From positions 124,001-188,000 of the forward strand of contig NZ_JASBQQ010000001.1 in the NCBI RefSeq assembly GCF_029961185.1: 64,000 nucleotides of DNA. Direction: 5' to 3'. The notes under the pieces were generated by a model that was not told the DNA's origin, searched no databases, and saw nothing but the letters and a program-made list of their open reading frames with translations. The stretch comes from Albidovulum aestuarii. Its GTDB lineage: Bacteria > Pseudomonadota > Alphaproteobacteria > Rhodobacterales > Rhodobacteraceae. Positions within the stretch are counted from its first letter, which is position 1. Every line of letters begins with the position of its first letter. A program made the translations under genes and the position numbers. Shown here in pieces: positions 17,128 through 26,909 of the stretch.

Positions 17128-18249
17128 TTATTCGGCCGCCTCTTTGGCAGCCTCGATCTCGGCCGCGCGGGCTTCGACCAGTTCAACGATATGGTCGATC
17201 ATCTTCTCGTTCGACAATTTGTGGTCCTGTTTGCCCGCCAGATAGACCATGCCCGACCCTGCCCCGCCACCGGTGAAGCCGATATCGGTCATCAGCGCCT
17301 CGCCCGGGCCGTTCACCACGCAGCCAATGATACTGAGCGACATCGGAGTCTTGATGTGCTCCAGCCGCTTCTCCAGCGCCTCGACTGTCTTGATCACGTC
17401 AAAGCCCTGCCGCGCGCAGGACGGGCAGGAGATGATCTGCACGCCGCGCGTGCGCAGGCCGAGTGATTTCAGGATTTCATATCCGACTTTCACCTCCTCA
17501 ACCGGATCGGCCGAGAGGGAAACCCGGATCGTGTCGCCGATCCCGGCCCAAAGCAGATTGCCGAGCCCTACCGCCGACTTGACCGTGCCAGTCATCAGCC
17601 CGCCCGCCTCGGTGATGCCGAGATGGATGGGCGCGTCGGTCGCGTCGGCCAGTTGCTGGTAGGCGGCAGCAGCGAGGAAGACGTCAGATGCCTTGCAGGA
17701 AATCTTGAATTCGTGAAAATCGTTGTCCTGCAAGAGTTTAATGTGATCGAGCCCGCTTTCGACCATCGCATCCGGGCAAGGCTCGCCGTATTTGTCGAGC
17801 AGGTGCTTTTCGAGCGAGCCGGCATTGACGCCGATGCGGATCGAACAGCCGTAATCCTTCGCGGCCTTCACCACTTCGCGTACACGGCTGGCTGAACCAA
17901 TGTTGCCCGGGTTGATGCGCAGACACGCCGCGCCCGCCTCGGCCGCCTCGATGGCGCGCTTATAGTGGAAATGGATATCGGCGACGAGCGGCACCGGGCT
18001 TTCCCGAACAATCGCGCGCAGCGCTTTCGTCGAGGCCTCGTCTGGGGTCGAAACCCGCACAATGTCGGCCCCTGCAGAAGCAGCCCGCAGCACCTGCTCC
18101 ACGGTCGCCTTCACATCCGAGGTGATGGTGTTGGTCATCGTCTGGACCGTTATCGGCGCATCGCCACCCACGGGCACATTGCCGACCATGATCCGGCGCG
18201 ACTTGCGGCGGTCGATGTTCCGCCAGGGACGGATCGGATTATGGGTCAT
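17128..18249 (-). CDS. ispG: 4-hydroxy-3-methylbut-2-enyl diphosphate synthase (IspG/GcpE)
   Basis: IspG is the [4Fe-4S] enzyme of the non-mevalonate isoprenoid pathway that reduces MEcPP to HMBPP. The 373-residue protein has the N-terminal TIM-barrel block [14 protein letters not shown], and in the C-terminal part the three cluster cysteines in [13 protein letters not shown] and [10 protein letters not shown]. Its ATG at 18249 is preceded by a weak CGAGG. It is downstream of the RodZ-like gene on the same strand with a 68-bp gap and may be co-transcribed. Confidence 0.97.
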   Translation of the reverse strand: MTHNPIRPWRNIDRRKSRRIMVGNVPVGGDAPITVQTMTNTITSDVKATVEQVLRAASAGADIVRVSTPDEASTKALRAIVRESPVPLVADIHFHYKRAIEAAEAGAACLRINPGNIGSASRVREVVKAAKDYGCSIRIGVNAGSLEKHLLDKYGEPCPDAMVESGLDHIKLLQDNDFHEFKISCKASDVFLAAAAYQQLADATDAPIHLGITEAGGLMTGTVKSAVGLGNLLWAGIGDTIRVSLSADPVEEVKVGYEILKSLGLRTRGVQIISCPSCARQGFDVIKTVEALEKRLEHIKTPMSLSIIGCVVNGPGEALMTDIGFTGGGAGSGMVYLAGKQDHKLSNEKMIDHIVELVEARAAEIEAAKEAAE

Positions 18250-18317
18250 CGGGGCCTCGGGTCTCGGTACGCTCGGGCTTTAGATAGAGCGCCGCACCGG
18301 AATGGGCAATTGCCGGA

Positions 18318-19604
18318 TTACTCGGTGGCGGCTTCCGGCGCAACGACTGCGGTCGCATCTGCCACGGTCGTGAACTGCGCCAGATCGGCATCCCGGCTGA
18401 CATCGGCGACCACATAGCCCGCCTTCAAAGCCTCCACCGACAATTCGACGTTTTTCGTCACGACACCGCGATCACCCGCCGGACCATAGGTCTCACCATT
18501 GACGGCGAAATAGAGCGCACCGGATTCGCCGACCCGCAGGTTCGGCGCTTCCTCAGTCTTCGGCACAGTAAACCGCTCACCCGCATCGAGGATCTTCTCA
18601 AGAATGATGGTGCCGTCGCTCGCCTGAACGCGGACCCAAGCGGGCCGGACGGCCAGCAACTCGATCGCCGGGACATCGGCCGCGACGACCTGAACCGGTG
18701 TTTCCCCAAGCGCGGGCACGTCAACAGCCGGGATCGCATCGGCCTCGGGCGTGACTTCAGCCACCAGCATCCCGACTGTACGCGGGTCGATCGCGGCAAT
18801 CGGACCATCCCGGGCAACCAGAACCGGTACATCCAGCGCTTCGGGGCGGTAGAGCCGGTCAAGCGCATCGGGTGCGGGGGGCAGTGCGCCTTCCCCGGGC
18901 AGGTCCAGCAGCGCGACATCGGTCATGGCATCCTGCGTTTCGGGTGCGCCCATCGCGACACCTTCCAGCGGATCAAGCTCGGCAATCACGCCCGGCGCCT
19001 CATCAACCGGTGCAAGATTGACCTTCTGAACTTCCTGCAACACCGTCCAGCCGCCGTACCCGATGCCGCAGATCAGCGCCACAAGGACAAGGATCGACCC
19101 GATCGCACCCGGTTCGACGCCAGACATGAAGGCCTGGCCGCGCGGCACGAAACTTGCATTGGGATTGGCAAGCGGGTCGCTGTAATGCACCTGACGCGTC
19201 GGTGTCTTGCGCGGGCCCGAGGCCGCTGCCGACATGCCGTGCACGACCGTGAAGTTCGCTTCTTCGCAGAACCGCTGAAAGGCCCAGTCTCCATCCATGC
19301 CGAGATAGCGCGCATAGGACCGGACATAACCCGCGACGAAACCGGGCGTCTCAAAGGCCGAGACATCGGCGTTTTCGATCGCGGCGATATAGCTCGCCTT
19401 GATTTTCAGTTCGCGTTGAACATCGAGAAGGGATTTTGCAAGCGTCGCGCGTTCGCCGCGCATGACATCGCCGAGCCGCAGTTCGTAGTCGTCAAACCCC
19501 TTGGGTTTGTCCGCGTCCTGCGTCGAAGGAGTGGCCCTCCGCCCGATCATGCCTGCTGCCCCGTAACCTAGTATCCCCGAACGGCCGACGATTCGTCGTA
19601 CCAT
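18318..19604 (-). CDS. RodZ-like membrane protein (HTH + transmembrane + DUF4115)
   Basis: A 428-residue protein: an N-terminal Xre-like helix-turn-helix (LRLGDVMRGERATLAKSLLDVQRELKIKASYIAAIEN, in two halves), a region with FVAGYVRSYARYLGMD typical of RodZ, one transmembrane segment (GSILVLVALICGIGYGGWTV, near residues 175-194), a long acidic/Pro-Ala periplasmic stretch and a C-terminal DUF4115 beta domain (WVRVQASDGTIILEKIL). RodZ links MreB to the cell-wall elongation machinery. Start ATG 19604 has AGGA five bases upstream; ATG 19550 (MIGRRATPS) is also common in relatives and cannot be excluded. Confidence 0.85.
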   Translation of the reverse strand: MVRRIVGRSGILGYGAAGMIGRRATPSTQDADKPKGFDDYELRLGDVMRGERATLAKSLLDVQRELKIKASYIAAIENADVSAFETPGFVAGYVRSYARYLGMDGDWAFQRFCEEANFTVVHGMSAAASGPRKTPTRQVHYSDPLANPNASFVPRGQAFMSGVEPGAIGSILVLVALICGIGYGGWTVLQEVQKVNLAPVDEAPGVIAELDPLEGVAMGAPETQDAMTDVALLDLPGEGALPPAPDALDRLYRPEALDVPVLVARDGPIAAIDPRTVGMLVAEVTPEADAIPAVDVPALGETPVQVVAADVPAIELLAVRPAWVRVQASDGTIILEKILDAGERFTVPKTEEAPNLRVGESGALYFAVNGETYGPAGDRGVVTKNVELSVEALKAGYVVADVSRDADLAQFTTVADATAVVAPEAATE

Positions 19605-19663
19605 CACTGTCCTATTGTTCAATTAATACCATAGGACAAGCGTGATTACGACTGTGGATAACC

Positions 19664-20887
19664 TCACGCCGTAAGGTCAGCGCGATTCAGCGCACAATGC
19701 GCCCACAGCTTGTCCATGGCGCGGACAAGGTGGTCGATGTCCTGCAGCGAGTGGACCGGCGACGGCGTGAAACGTAGCCGTTCAGTCCCACGCGGAACGG
19801 TCGGGAAATTGATCGGCTGCACGTAGATCCCGTAATGCTCCAGCAGCATGTCCGAGATCTTCTTGCAGTGGACCGGATCGCCGACATGGACCGGCACGAT
19901 ATGAGTGCCGTGGTCGATGATCGGCAGGCCGAGCGCACGAAGCCGCATCTTGAGGATCTTCGCGTGTTCCTGTTGCTTCTCGCGCAGTTCCGGCGCGGTC
20001 TTCAGATGCTTGACCGACGCGGCCGCCCCGGCAGCCACCGCAGGCGGCAGTGAGGTCGTGAAGATGAAGCCCGGCGCGTAGGAGCGGATCGCGTCACACA
20101 TCTGCGCGGTCGAGGCGATGTAGCCGCCCATCACGCCATAGGCCTTGGCCAGCGTCGCGTTGATGATGTCGATGCGGCCCATCAGGCCCAGCTTTTCGGC
20201 AACCCCGGCGCCCCTCGGCCCGTACATGCCAACGGCATGAACCTCGTCGAGATAGGTGAGCGCGTTGAATTCCTGCGCCAGATCGCAGATCGCCTCCATC
20301 GGGCAGATATCGCCATCCATCGAATAGACCGATTCGAAGGCGATCAGCTTCGGCGCCGCCGGATCGTCGGCCTCAAGCTTGGCGCGCAGATCGGCAAGAT
20401 CGTTATGCTTGAAAATGCGCTTGGCGCCGCCATTCCGGCGCACGCCCTCGATCATCGAAGCGTGGTTCAGTGCGTCGGAATAAATGATGAGACCGGGAAA
20501 GAGCTTCGGCAGCGTCGAAAGCGTCGCGTCATTCGCGATATAGGCCGACGTGAAGAGAAGCGCCGCTTCCTTGCGGTGCAAATCCGCGACCTCGGCCTCA
20601 AGCCTTTTATGATAAACGGTGGTGCCCGAGATATTGCGTGTGCCACCCGACCCGGCGCCGGTCGCATCCAGTGCCTCGTGCATCGCCTCAAGCACCACGG
20701 GGTGCTGGCCCATGCCAAGGTAATCGTTGCCGCACCAGACGGTGATGTCCTTTTGGGTGCCATCGGGCTTGTTCCATACGGCCTTGGGGAACTGGCCTTT
20801 CTGCCGCTCAATATCGATGAAAGTCCGGTAGCGACCTTCGTCATGCAGCCGTTTGATGGCTGCGTCGAGCTGAGCGTTGTAGTCCAT
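19664..20887 (-). CDS. hemA: 5-aminolevulinate synthase
   Basis: HemA condenses glycine and succinyl-CoA to 5-aminolevulinate, the first tetrapyrrole precursor, by the Shemin route used in alphaproteobacteria. The 407-residue PLP enzyme shows [13 protein letters not shown] near the N terminus, [12 protein letters not shown], the aspartate block [15 protein letters not shown] and the PLP lysine in [12 protein letters not shown]. It stands alone between the RodZ-like gene and a repeat-bearing intergenic region. An FNR-type box 62 bases upstream suggests induction at low oxygen. Confidence 0.97.
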   Translation of the reverse strand: MDYNAQLDAAIKRLHDEGRYRTFIDIERQKGQFPKAVWNKPDGTQKDITVWCGNDYLGMGQHPVVLEAMHEALDATGAGSGGTRNISGTTVYHKRLEAEVADLHRKEAALLFTSAYIANDATLSTLPKLFPGLIIYSDALNHASMIEGVRRNGGAKRIFKHNDLADLRAKLEADDPAAPKLIAFESVYSMDGDICPMEAICDLAQEFNALTYLDEVHAVGMYGPRGAGVAEKLGLMGRIDIINATLAKAYGVMGGYIASTAQMCDAIRSYAPGFIFTTSLPPAVAAGAAASVKHLKTAPELREKQQEHAKILKMRLRALGLPIIDHGTHIVPVHVGDPVHCKKISDMLLEHYGIYVQPINFPTVPRGTERLRFTPSPVHSLQDIDHLVRAMDKLWAHCALNRADLTA

Positions 20888-20948
20888 ATCCGTCTCCCCG
20901 GCTCTTCGTCTGTCACACGAGACCTAGGGCCCCTCTTCGCGTTTTTCC

Positions 20949-20962
20949 TTGATAAAGGTCAA
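20949..20962. promoter_or_regulatory. FNR/FnrL-type box upstream of hemA
   Basis: Read on the minus strand the site is TTGAC-N4-ATCAA, one mismatch from the consensus TTGAT-N4-ATCAA. It ends about 62 bases before the hemA ATG. Rhodobacter hemA genes are known FnrL targets, so position and identity agree. Confidence 0.75.
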
Positions 20963-21060
20963 TAAGGATGAAGGCGAGAGTACAATTTGCCGCGCATTGG
21001 TGACGCGGTCATCTGTCGGCAAAGTGCCCATTGCAGACATTTTCCTCATGCTAAACGTTT

Positions 21061-21226
21061 GCCGGACGGGTGCTTGCCCGTTGGGCGGCTCAGAAAAAGT
21101 CCGTCAGATCAGTTTTTGCAGCGAACCCTGTTGAGTGGCACGCGAAGCGCACGGCCTCCAAACCGTCAGCCCGACAGGACGGGCAGCGCTCGCACGGCGC
21201 CTTCGGCTTGATTCCCGGCGCAAAAC
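21061..21226 (+). repeat. Dispersed intergenic repeat, copy A
   Basis: First of three related, about 165-nt elements in this window. It opens GCCGGACGGG.. and closes with GGCGCCTTCGGCTTGATTCC; a GACGGGCAGCGCT stretch near the 3' part is partly complementary to the GTGCTTGCCCGT near the 5' part, so the ends can pair. Copies B (25995-26158) and C (38291-38459, inverted) align along the whole length by eye. It fills most of the 373-bp gap between hemA and the EF-hand gene; no real gene is seen in that gap. Confidence 0.65.
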
Positions 21227-21260
21227 ACCGCCCCAATATCGTAGGACGGCAGGCAAAGCT

Positions 21261-22958
21261 CTATTCAATCGACCAGTACTTTGCGCCTCGTGGCTTCGGT
21301 ACGCCATCGGGCACGATCAGCCGGACACCACGCTCGGTCGTAAGTCCCGCAGGCAGCTCGATGGCACGGCGCACCACCACCGTCAGCGGAAACCGCGCAT
21401 GGCTGCCACCGCCGGGCGTATCCTGCCAGACGACGCCATCCGTCCTCTCGTTCTCGGGCACGACGCGTTTGATCCCCTCGGGCACGTTCCGCGACAGAAA
21501 ACCCGGAGGCGGCGCGACGAAGTCGATCTTGCCTTCCGAGGCAAGCACGATCAGACCGATTTCAAGGGGCGGCAGGTCACGCGCACGAACCGGCATGGTC
21601 GACTGAATGTCGCCAGGATCGAGCATCTGATATCCGCCAGGATCAAAGGACAGGAAGCGATCGACGATGAACTGTCCGTCGCCCATCATGACCGGCAGGG
21701 CATCATGGTCCAGCAGGCCATCCGACCCGTTTTTCAGCGTGCCGAGATCGACCTGTCCCAACCGCTTGGCAACAACGGCGCGAAGATCGTCGCGGCCCAA
21801 TGCCCGACCGAATTCCGCCGCGACACCGCCGGGTTCCACGACCCTTATCCCAAGAAACCCCCTGTGGCATGGCGTATTGGCAAGATCCGCCGCGCCTCCA
21901 TCCAGCGCGACCGTGTCAGCGACGCCGATGACCGCCTTGACGCGTCCGACGCCCGGCCCCGTCAGCCGCATCACCGTCGGTGAACGCATGGACGCAATAA
22001 GGTACATGTCCGTCGCACCTTCCGGAACCATGACCTCCGCCATGCGGACAACCTCGTCGTTTGGTTCCGAAAAAGCCAGGTTCGTGACCGCAGTGCCGGA
22101 ATCGCCCTGAATCACCACGGCCTCGGCCGACCGGGGCACCTCCGGCAAAGTGCACCTGATCCGTCCCTCACGCGACGGATCACCTGCGCGCGCACGGGCC
22201 TTGAAAAACGCCTGACGGGCGACCCGCGCCTCTTCGGTATCAACCACATTGTCGTCATTGACGTCGATAAGTTCGAGCAACCTGCCCGCAGCCAGCCGGA
22301 CCTCTGCTTCGGTGATCGTTCCGTTCCCATCAGCGTCCCAGATCGGATCCAGCGCGCCGCCCTCCGTCCTGAGTCGCGTCAGAATGCGTTCCGCGTCAAC
22401 CGAAGCAACCGCCTCGTCATAGGTGACGGCATCGTCACCATCGAAATCTCGCGCGAGGAAGGCGCTGACATAATCCATGACCAGCGCCTCGCGCTGCTCA
22501 TCGGTCAGTTCGATCGAGTTGCCCAGACCCTGACGACGGGCCTTCTCGTCATATCTTGTCCGGCCGACAACCATCAGCTCCGCCCGCGTTACGATACCGT
22601 CGCTGTCCAGATCGTTTTCAGCCCAAGGTTGAGCCGCACGGGCGCGTGCCTGCGCGATCTCCACACGTGCGGCCAGTTCCCGGTCAGCATCGGTGATGCC
22701 GGGCCTCCCATCAACATCGTCCTTGGCGAAATTCCTGACGAGGCCAGCGACAATCGCAGCGCGCGACGTACGCGCGCGGACATGGTCCAGAATGTCGAGG
22801 CCACGGTAAACAGTGTCGAGATCAAGCGCCCCCATTTCCGGCTCTGCGACCTGCTCGGCAGGCGACTCGCCTGGACGGATGAATTTGATCTCGGCAGCAG
22901 CCGGCGCCGCGGCGGACAAGAGCGAAACAATAGTGGTCAAAAAAAGTTTAGAAATCAT
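21261..22958 (-). CDS. Secreted EF-hand calcium-binding protein, function unknown
   Basis: A 565-residue protein with a Sec signal peptide (about residues 1-22, ending SAAAPAAA-EI). Between residues 81 and 243 lie four clear EF-hand loops: 116-127 (DLDSDGIVTRAE), 171-182 (DFDGDDAVTYDE), 208-219 (DADGNGTITEAE) and 232-243 (DVNDDNVVDTEE), plus a weaker one at 81-92. The remaining 300 residues have no domain I recognise; they include two isolated cysteines and a beta-rich region. Start ATG 22958 was chosen over an ORF extension to 23162 because it gives the signal peptide and has AAAGGA. Probably a periplasmic or surface calcium-binding protein. Confidence 0.75.
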   Translation of the reverse strand: MISKLFLTTIVSLLSAAAPAAAEIKFIRPGESPAEQVAEPEMGALDLDTVYRGLDILDHVRARTSRAAIVAGLVRNFAKDDVDGRPGITDADRELAARVEIAQARARAAQPWAENDLDSDGIVTRAELMVVGRTRYDEKARRQGLGNSIELTDEQREALVMDYVSAFLARDFDGDDAVTYDEAVASVDAERILTRLRTEGGALDPIWDADGNGTITEAEVRLAAGRLLELIDVNDDNVVDTEEARVARQAFFKARARAGDPSREGRIRCTLPEVPRSAEAVVIQGDSGTAVTNLAFSEPNDEVVRMAEVMVPEGATDMYLIASMRSPTVMRLTGPGVGRVKAVIGVADTVALDGGAADLANTPCHRGFLGIRVVEPGGVAAEFGRALGRDDLRAVVAKRLGQVDLGTLKNGSDGLLDHDALPVMMGDGQFIVDRFLSFDPGGYQMLDPGDIQSTMPVRARDLPPLEIGLIVLASEGKIDFVAPPPGFLSRNVPEGIKRVVPENERTDGVVWQDTPGGGSHARFPLTVVVRRAIELPAGLTTERGVRLIVPDGVPKPRGAKYWSIE

Positions 22959-23177
22959 GTCCCGATCCTTTCGGAGCAATTGGGCGGGAATGTGACATCT
23001 GCCAGTTGAGAACGAAAGGGAGCTTCGTCTCTCGAAGATGCGCATTCGTTTCGCGATAAGAAGGACCGAATGAGGCACATGGCGCACCAACCGGGCGCTA
23101 CATCTGCCCGACGGCAACAACTGGACACCGCCAATACGCCTGATACGGTCGCGCCTGACCAATCAGGAGCCCAAAAA

Positions 23178-24557
23178 ATGAGCCTCGACGCCGTCCTCGC
23201 CAAGATCGACGAAACCCTGCCCGAAGCGATGGAGCGGCTCTTTGGCCTTCTGCGCATTCGGTCGATCTCCACCGACCCCGCTTTCAAGGCGGAATGCGCC
23301 AAGGCTGCGGAATGGCTGGCGAACGATCTCAAATGGCTCGGCTTCGACGCTGCCGCCCGGCCGACACGGGGCCATCCGATGGTTGTCGGTCATTCGAAAG
23401 GCGACGGACCGCACCTGCTGTTTTACGGCCATTACGACGTCCAGCCTGTCGATCCGCTGAACCTCTGGCACCGCGACCCGTTCGATCCGGCCATCGAGGA
23501 TACGCCGAACGGCAAGGTGATAAGGGGACGCGGAACTTCGGACGACAAGGGTCAGCTCATGACCTTTATCGAGGCCTGCCGGGCCTGGAAGGCGGTCCAC
23601 GGAAAACTGCCCGGCAACCTCACGATATTTCTGGAAGGCGAGGAGGAATCAGGCTCGCCCTCTCTCATCCCCTTCATGAAGGAAAACGCTGCCGAACTGA
23701 CCTCGGACCTCGCGCTGATCTGCGATACGTCGATGGTCTCGCCCGGCGTGCCCTCCATCGCCTCGCAGCTTCGCGGTATGCTGAAGGATGAGTTCACCAT
23801 CATCGGACCCCGCATCGACTTGCATTCCGGCCATTACGGCGGCCCGGGGCTGAACCCTTTGCGCGAAATGGCCCGCATTGTCGCCTCATTCCACGATCCC
23901 GACACGGGCCGTGTCGCGGTCGAAGGCTTCTATGACGGCGTCCACGAAGTGCCGGACGCGCTTCTCAAGCAATGGGAGAATTGCGGCTTCGATGAAAAGG
24001 ACTACCTGAATTCCGTCGGCTACACGCAGGCCCATGGCGAAAAGGGGTATTCGACGCTCGTCCAGCAATGGGCACGCCCGACGCTCGAAGTGAACGGCAT
24101 GTGGGGCGGCTATCAGGGGGCCGGATCGAAGACGGTGATCCCGTCTGAGGCGCATTGCAAGATCACCTGCCGGCTTGTGGGCGATATGGACCCCGACGAT
24201 CTGCGCGAAAAGATCCGGGCCCATGTCTCGGCCCGCCTCTCGGCCGATACGAAAGTGAAGTGGGACAATGACCTCGAAGGCTCCCCCGCGGCCGTGATGA
24301 ACACCGACCGCGCGGAATTTGAGGCGGCACGTAAGGCGCTGTCGGACGAGTGGAACCGGGACGCTGTTTTTGTCGGCATGGGCGGCTCGATCCCCATCGC
24401 CGGGTTCTTCAAGGAGATTCTCGGCATGGATGCGATGCTGGTGGGATTTGCCAATGACGACGACGCGATCCACTCACCGAATGAGAAATACGACGTCAAA
24501 AGCTTCCACAAGGGCATCCGCAGCTGGGCGCGCATCCTCGACGCGCTGAACCGGTGA
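23178..24557 (+). CDS. M20-family metallopeptidase (dipeptidase type)
   Basis: A 459-residue zinc-dependent exopeptidase of the M20/M25/M40 clan. Metal and catalytic residues are recognisable: His85 and Asp87 in FYGHYDVQPV, the bridging Asp122 in RGTSDDKGQ and the Glu pair in FLEGEEESGS (about 152-160). A lid/dimerisation domain interrupts the catalytic domain between about 200 and 310. Length and motifs fit cytosolic dipeptidase-like members (CNDP type). ATG 23178 follows AGGAG; the ORF extends upstream without similarity. It overlaps the next gene by GTGA, starting a three-gene operon. Confidence 0.88.
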   Translation: MSLDAVLAKIDETLPEAMERLFGLLRIRSISTDPAFKAECAKAAEWLANDLKWLGFDAAARPTRGHPMVVGHSKGDGPHLLFYGHYDVQPVDPLNLWHRDPFDPAIEDTPNGKVIRGRGTSDDKGQLMTFIEACRAWKAVHGKLPGNLTIFLEGEEESGSPSLIPFMKENAAELTSDLALICDTSMVSPGVPSIASQLRGMLKDEFTIIGPRIDLHSGHYGGPGLNPLREMARIVASFHDPDTGRVAVEGFYDGVHEVPDALLKQWENCGFDEKDYLNSVGYTQAHGEKGYSTLVQQWARPTLEVNGMWGGYQGAGSKTVIPSEAHCKITCRLVGDMDPDDLREKIRAHVSARLSADTKVKWDNDLEGSPAAVMNTDRAEFEAARKALSDEWNRDAVFVGMGGSIPIAGFFKEILGMDAMLVGFANDDDAIHSPNEKYDVKSFHKGIRSWARILDALNR

Positions 24558-25420
24558 CGGGTTTTGGGGACGGCACAATCGAACTCGAAGGCCAGACCAT
24601 CGCCTACACAACGGGCGGTTCCGGCCCGCCGGCCCTTCTGCTACACGGCTTTCCCCAAACCCGGGCAATGTGGAACCGGATCGCCCCTGATCTCGCCCGG
24701 CACTTCACCGTCGTGACCGCCGATCTGCGCGGCTACGGCGCGTCGTCGAAACCCCGCGGGGCGGAGCACTACACGTTCCGAGCCATGGGGCACGACATGT
24801 TCGCGCTCATGTCCCAACTCGGACACAAGCGGTTCCACCTCGTCGGCCATGATCGCGGCGCGCGAACCGCATATCGCATGGCGCTGGATGATGAGGCCCG
24901 ACTTCTCAGCCTCACGCTCATGGATATCGTCCCGACCCACCATCTGCTGGCGGATCTGAACCACAAGGTCGCGGCGAGCTATTATCACTGGTTCTTCCTT
25001 GCCCAGCCCGCCCCCTTCCCGGAACGGCTGATCCTGTCGGATCCGGACTATTTCTTCGAAAGCTGCCTGCTGGGCTGGGGCGGGGCACAGCTTTCCGACT
25101 TCGACCCCGACCAGCTTTCCGCCTACCGCGCGGCATGGCGCGACCCGGCGACGATCGGTGCGATGTGCGATGACTACCGCGCGGCTTTGCGGCTCGATTT
25201 CGACATGGATGCCGCCGATCTTGACCGGCAGGTAACGGTGCCGAGCCTCATCCTCTACGGTCGCGATGGCGCGATGGCGAAAGCCTATGACGTCCCGCAG
25301 AGCTGGGCCGGGCGGCTCGCGAACATGCGGCACGCCGCTGTGCCGGGCGGCCATTTCTTCATCGACACCACACCCGAGGCGACAGCCTCGGCCCTGCTGG
25401 ACTTCCTCTCATGCCCCTGA
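24554..25420 (+). CDS. Alpha/beta hydrolase, haloacetate dehalogenase-like
   Basis: A 288-residue alpha/beta-hydrolase fold protein, GTG start overlapping the peptidase stop. The oxyanion block is LLLHGFPQTRAMW (28-40), the nucleophile elbow GHDRGARTAYRMA places an Asp (Asp100) where esterases have Ser, and the catalytic His is in PGGHFF near the C terminus. Asp nucleophile, the HDRGAR block and DLRGYGASSKP are typical of fluoroacetate/haloacetate dehalogenases and epoxide hydrolases. Actual substrate cannot be told from sequence. Confidence 0.8.
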   Translation: MTGFGDGTIELEGQTIAYTTGGSGPPALLLHGFPQTRAMWNRIAPDLARHFTVVTADLRGYGASSKPRGAEHYTFRAMGHDMFALMSQLGHKRFHLVGHDRGARTAYRMALDDEARLLSLTLMDIVPTHHLLADLNHKVAASYYHWFFLAQPAPFPERLILSDPDYFFESCLLGWGGAQLSDFDPDQLSAYRAAWRDPATIGAMCDDYRAALRLDFDMDAADLDRQVTVPSLILYGRDGAMAKAYDVPQSWAGRLANMRHAAVPGGHFFIDTTPEATASALLDFLSCP

Positions 25421-25854
25421 CACTCCGCGACGCAACCCCCGAAGACGAAACCGGCTGGCGCGGCCTCTGGGAAGCATACCTCGCTTTTTACTCGATCGAC
25501 CTCGCCCCGGCCGTGACCACCGCGACCTGGGCGCGGCTGATGGATCCTGCCTCTTCCCTCAAGGCCCGCCTTGCCACGCGCGATGGTCGGATCACGGGTT
25601 TCGCTATCCACCAACATCACCCATCAAGCTGGGTGCCGGGCGACGATTGTTATCTTGAGGACCTCTTTGTCGCCGATACCGAACGCGGAAAGGGCACCGG
25701 ACGGGCGCTGATCGATGACCTCATCGCACTGGCCCGCGCGAAGGGCTGGCACCGGCTCTACTGGCACACGGACGAGGGCAATGCCCGCGCCCGCGCGCTC
25801 TATGACAGTTATACGCCAAGCGACGGCCATATCCGCTACCGCCTGACGCTCTGA
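25411..25854 (+). CDS. GNAT-family N-acetyltransferase
   Basis: A 147-residue acetyltransferase overlapping the hydrolase gene by ten bases. The acetyl-CoA-binding motif A is LEDLFVADTERGKGTGRALID (residues about 85-105, with R/Q-x-x-G-x-G/A as RGKGTG), followed by LYWHTDEGNARARALYDSY, a usual motif B. Substrate is unknown; tight linkage to a peptidase and a hydrolase suggests small-molecule or peptide metabolism. Confidence 0.85.
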   Translation: MPLTLRDATPEDETGWRGLWEAYLAFYSIDLAPAVTTATWARLMDPASSLKARLATRDGRITGFAIHQHHPSSWVPGDDCYLEDLFVADTERGKGTGRALIDDLIALARAKGWHRLYWHTDEGNARARALYDSYTPSDGHIRYRLTL

Positions 25855-25994
25855 ACCGGACCTTTCCGAGGATGCTTTAAGTCCGACTACGAAATTCGAC
25901 TGGCGCCCTGGGCGCTCATTTCCGCTTGCCATGACCGGAAAACATATGGGTCCGGATTTAACCCACAGCGGACGTTACCCCATTCGCAGCTCAA

Positions 25995-26158
25995 GCCGGG
26001 CGGGCGGCTGCCCGTGGGGTGGCGCGGCCACCTTTCTTCAGGGCAGTTTATCGTGGCAAAGTCCCTCCGACCTCCGGCGAAGCACGCCGCCTCCAAAGCG
26101 CCAGCCCACCGGGACGGGCAGGCGCTCGCCCGGCGCCTTCGACCTGATTCCGGGCGAA
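25995..26158 (+). repeat. Dispersed intergenic repeat, copy B
   Basis: Second copy of the about 165-nt element, in the same orientation as copy A, beginning GCCGGGCGGGCGG and ending GGCGCCTTCGACCTGATTCC. Shared internal words with copy A include CGCCTCCAAA/GGCCTCCAAA, CAGCCC and GGACGGGCAG. It occupies the middle of the 365-bp gap between the acetyltransferase and the small membrane protein gene; no other gene is evident there. Confidence 0.65.
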
Positions 26159-26219
26159 AGGGAGCAACCGTCAACGTCCTGAAATCGGACCAATTTTGTT
26201 CCGCAACACCGCCCATCCG

Positions 26220-26444
26220 TCACGCTCCGCGGGTCAGCGCCATCCGGACGAGCTTGGCGACCACAACCAGCCAAGGCGCGGCGTGCAGCAGTAGATCAAA
26301 GATGTCGATGGGCCGGGTCAGCGTGCCCGCGGCCAGCATCTTCAGCTTTTCCCAGATATGCGGCTCCGGAACGAAGGGCGCGAGCCCCAGGGTCAGCGCC
26401 GCAAGCACCGCAATGGTCATGGGGATTCTGTCAAGAAGGTCCAT
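26220..26444 (-). CDS. Small conserved membrane protein
   Basis: A 74-residue protein with two hydrophobic stretches (MTIAVLAALTLGLAPF and IFDLLLHAAPWLVVVAKLV) joined by a loop containing EPHIWEKLKMLAAGTLTRP. ATG 26444 has GGAGG at good spacing. Similar short proteins are, as I recall, common in Rhodobacteraceae and sometimes mislabelled RND transporter; nothing in this sequence supports transporter activity. It stands alone upstream of two tRNA-Asp genes on the same strand. Function unknown. Confidence 0.6.
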   Translation of the reverse strand: MDLLDRIPMTIAVLAALTLGLAPFVPEPHIWEKLKMLAAGTLTRPIDIFDLLLHAAPWLVVVAKLVRMALTRGA

Positions 26445-26507
26445 CGCTGCCTCCGGTCACACGCCACCGGAATAGAACACCGAGACTTCCCGATCACTGA
26501 GGCGAAA

Positions 26508-26584
26508 TGGCGCGGTTGACGGGGCTCGAACCCGCGACCCCCGGCGTGACAGGCCGGTACTCTAACCGACTGAGCTACAACCGC
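26508..26584 (-). tRNA. tRNA-Asp (GUC), copy 1
   Basis: A 77-nt tRNA with encoded CCA: acceptor GCGGTTG / CAACCGC, anticodon arm CCGGC-CTGTCAC-GCCGG giving GUC, T arm GCGGGTTCGAGCCCC. Identical to the second copy 30 bases away. Confidence 0.97.
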
Positions 26585-26614
26585 GCGTGGCACGCTCTCG
26601 GGCGATCCGGGTGG

Positions 26615-26691
26615 TGGCGCGGTTGACGGGGCTCGAACCCGCGACCCCCGGCGTGACAGGCCGGTACTCTAACCGACTGAGCTACAACCGC
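26615..26691 (-). tRNA. tRNA-Asp (GUC), copy 2
   Basis: Same 77-nt sequence as the neighbouring copy, same strand; the pair is a tandem duplication and is probably transcribed together, this copy first. Confidence 0.97.
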
Positions 26692-26909
26692 GTGTCCACC
26701 CGCCCGGATCGCCGCCCGAGCGTGGGATGCGTAATAGGCATCCCGCGCGGCCCCGTCAAGCGGACATTGGCGGGTTTTCCGCATCCCCCGGAATCGCGCC
26801 GGATTCAGAGTTCTTGCTGAATATCTGCTGAACCCGGCAGGCGAAGCTGCACGAGGCGCGACATAACCAAGGAGGCAACCAGAAACCCGGGCAGTGAAAG
26901 GAAAAACGA

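Noticed and set aside
26508-26691. Tandem 77-bp direct repeat considered as a CRISPR-like or integration-site duplication
   Set aside because: It is explained by two identical tRNA-Asp genes; no integrase or other foreign gene adjoins them.
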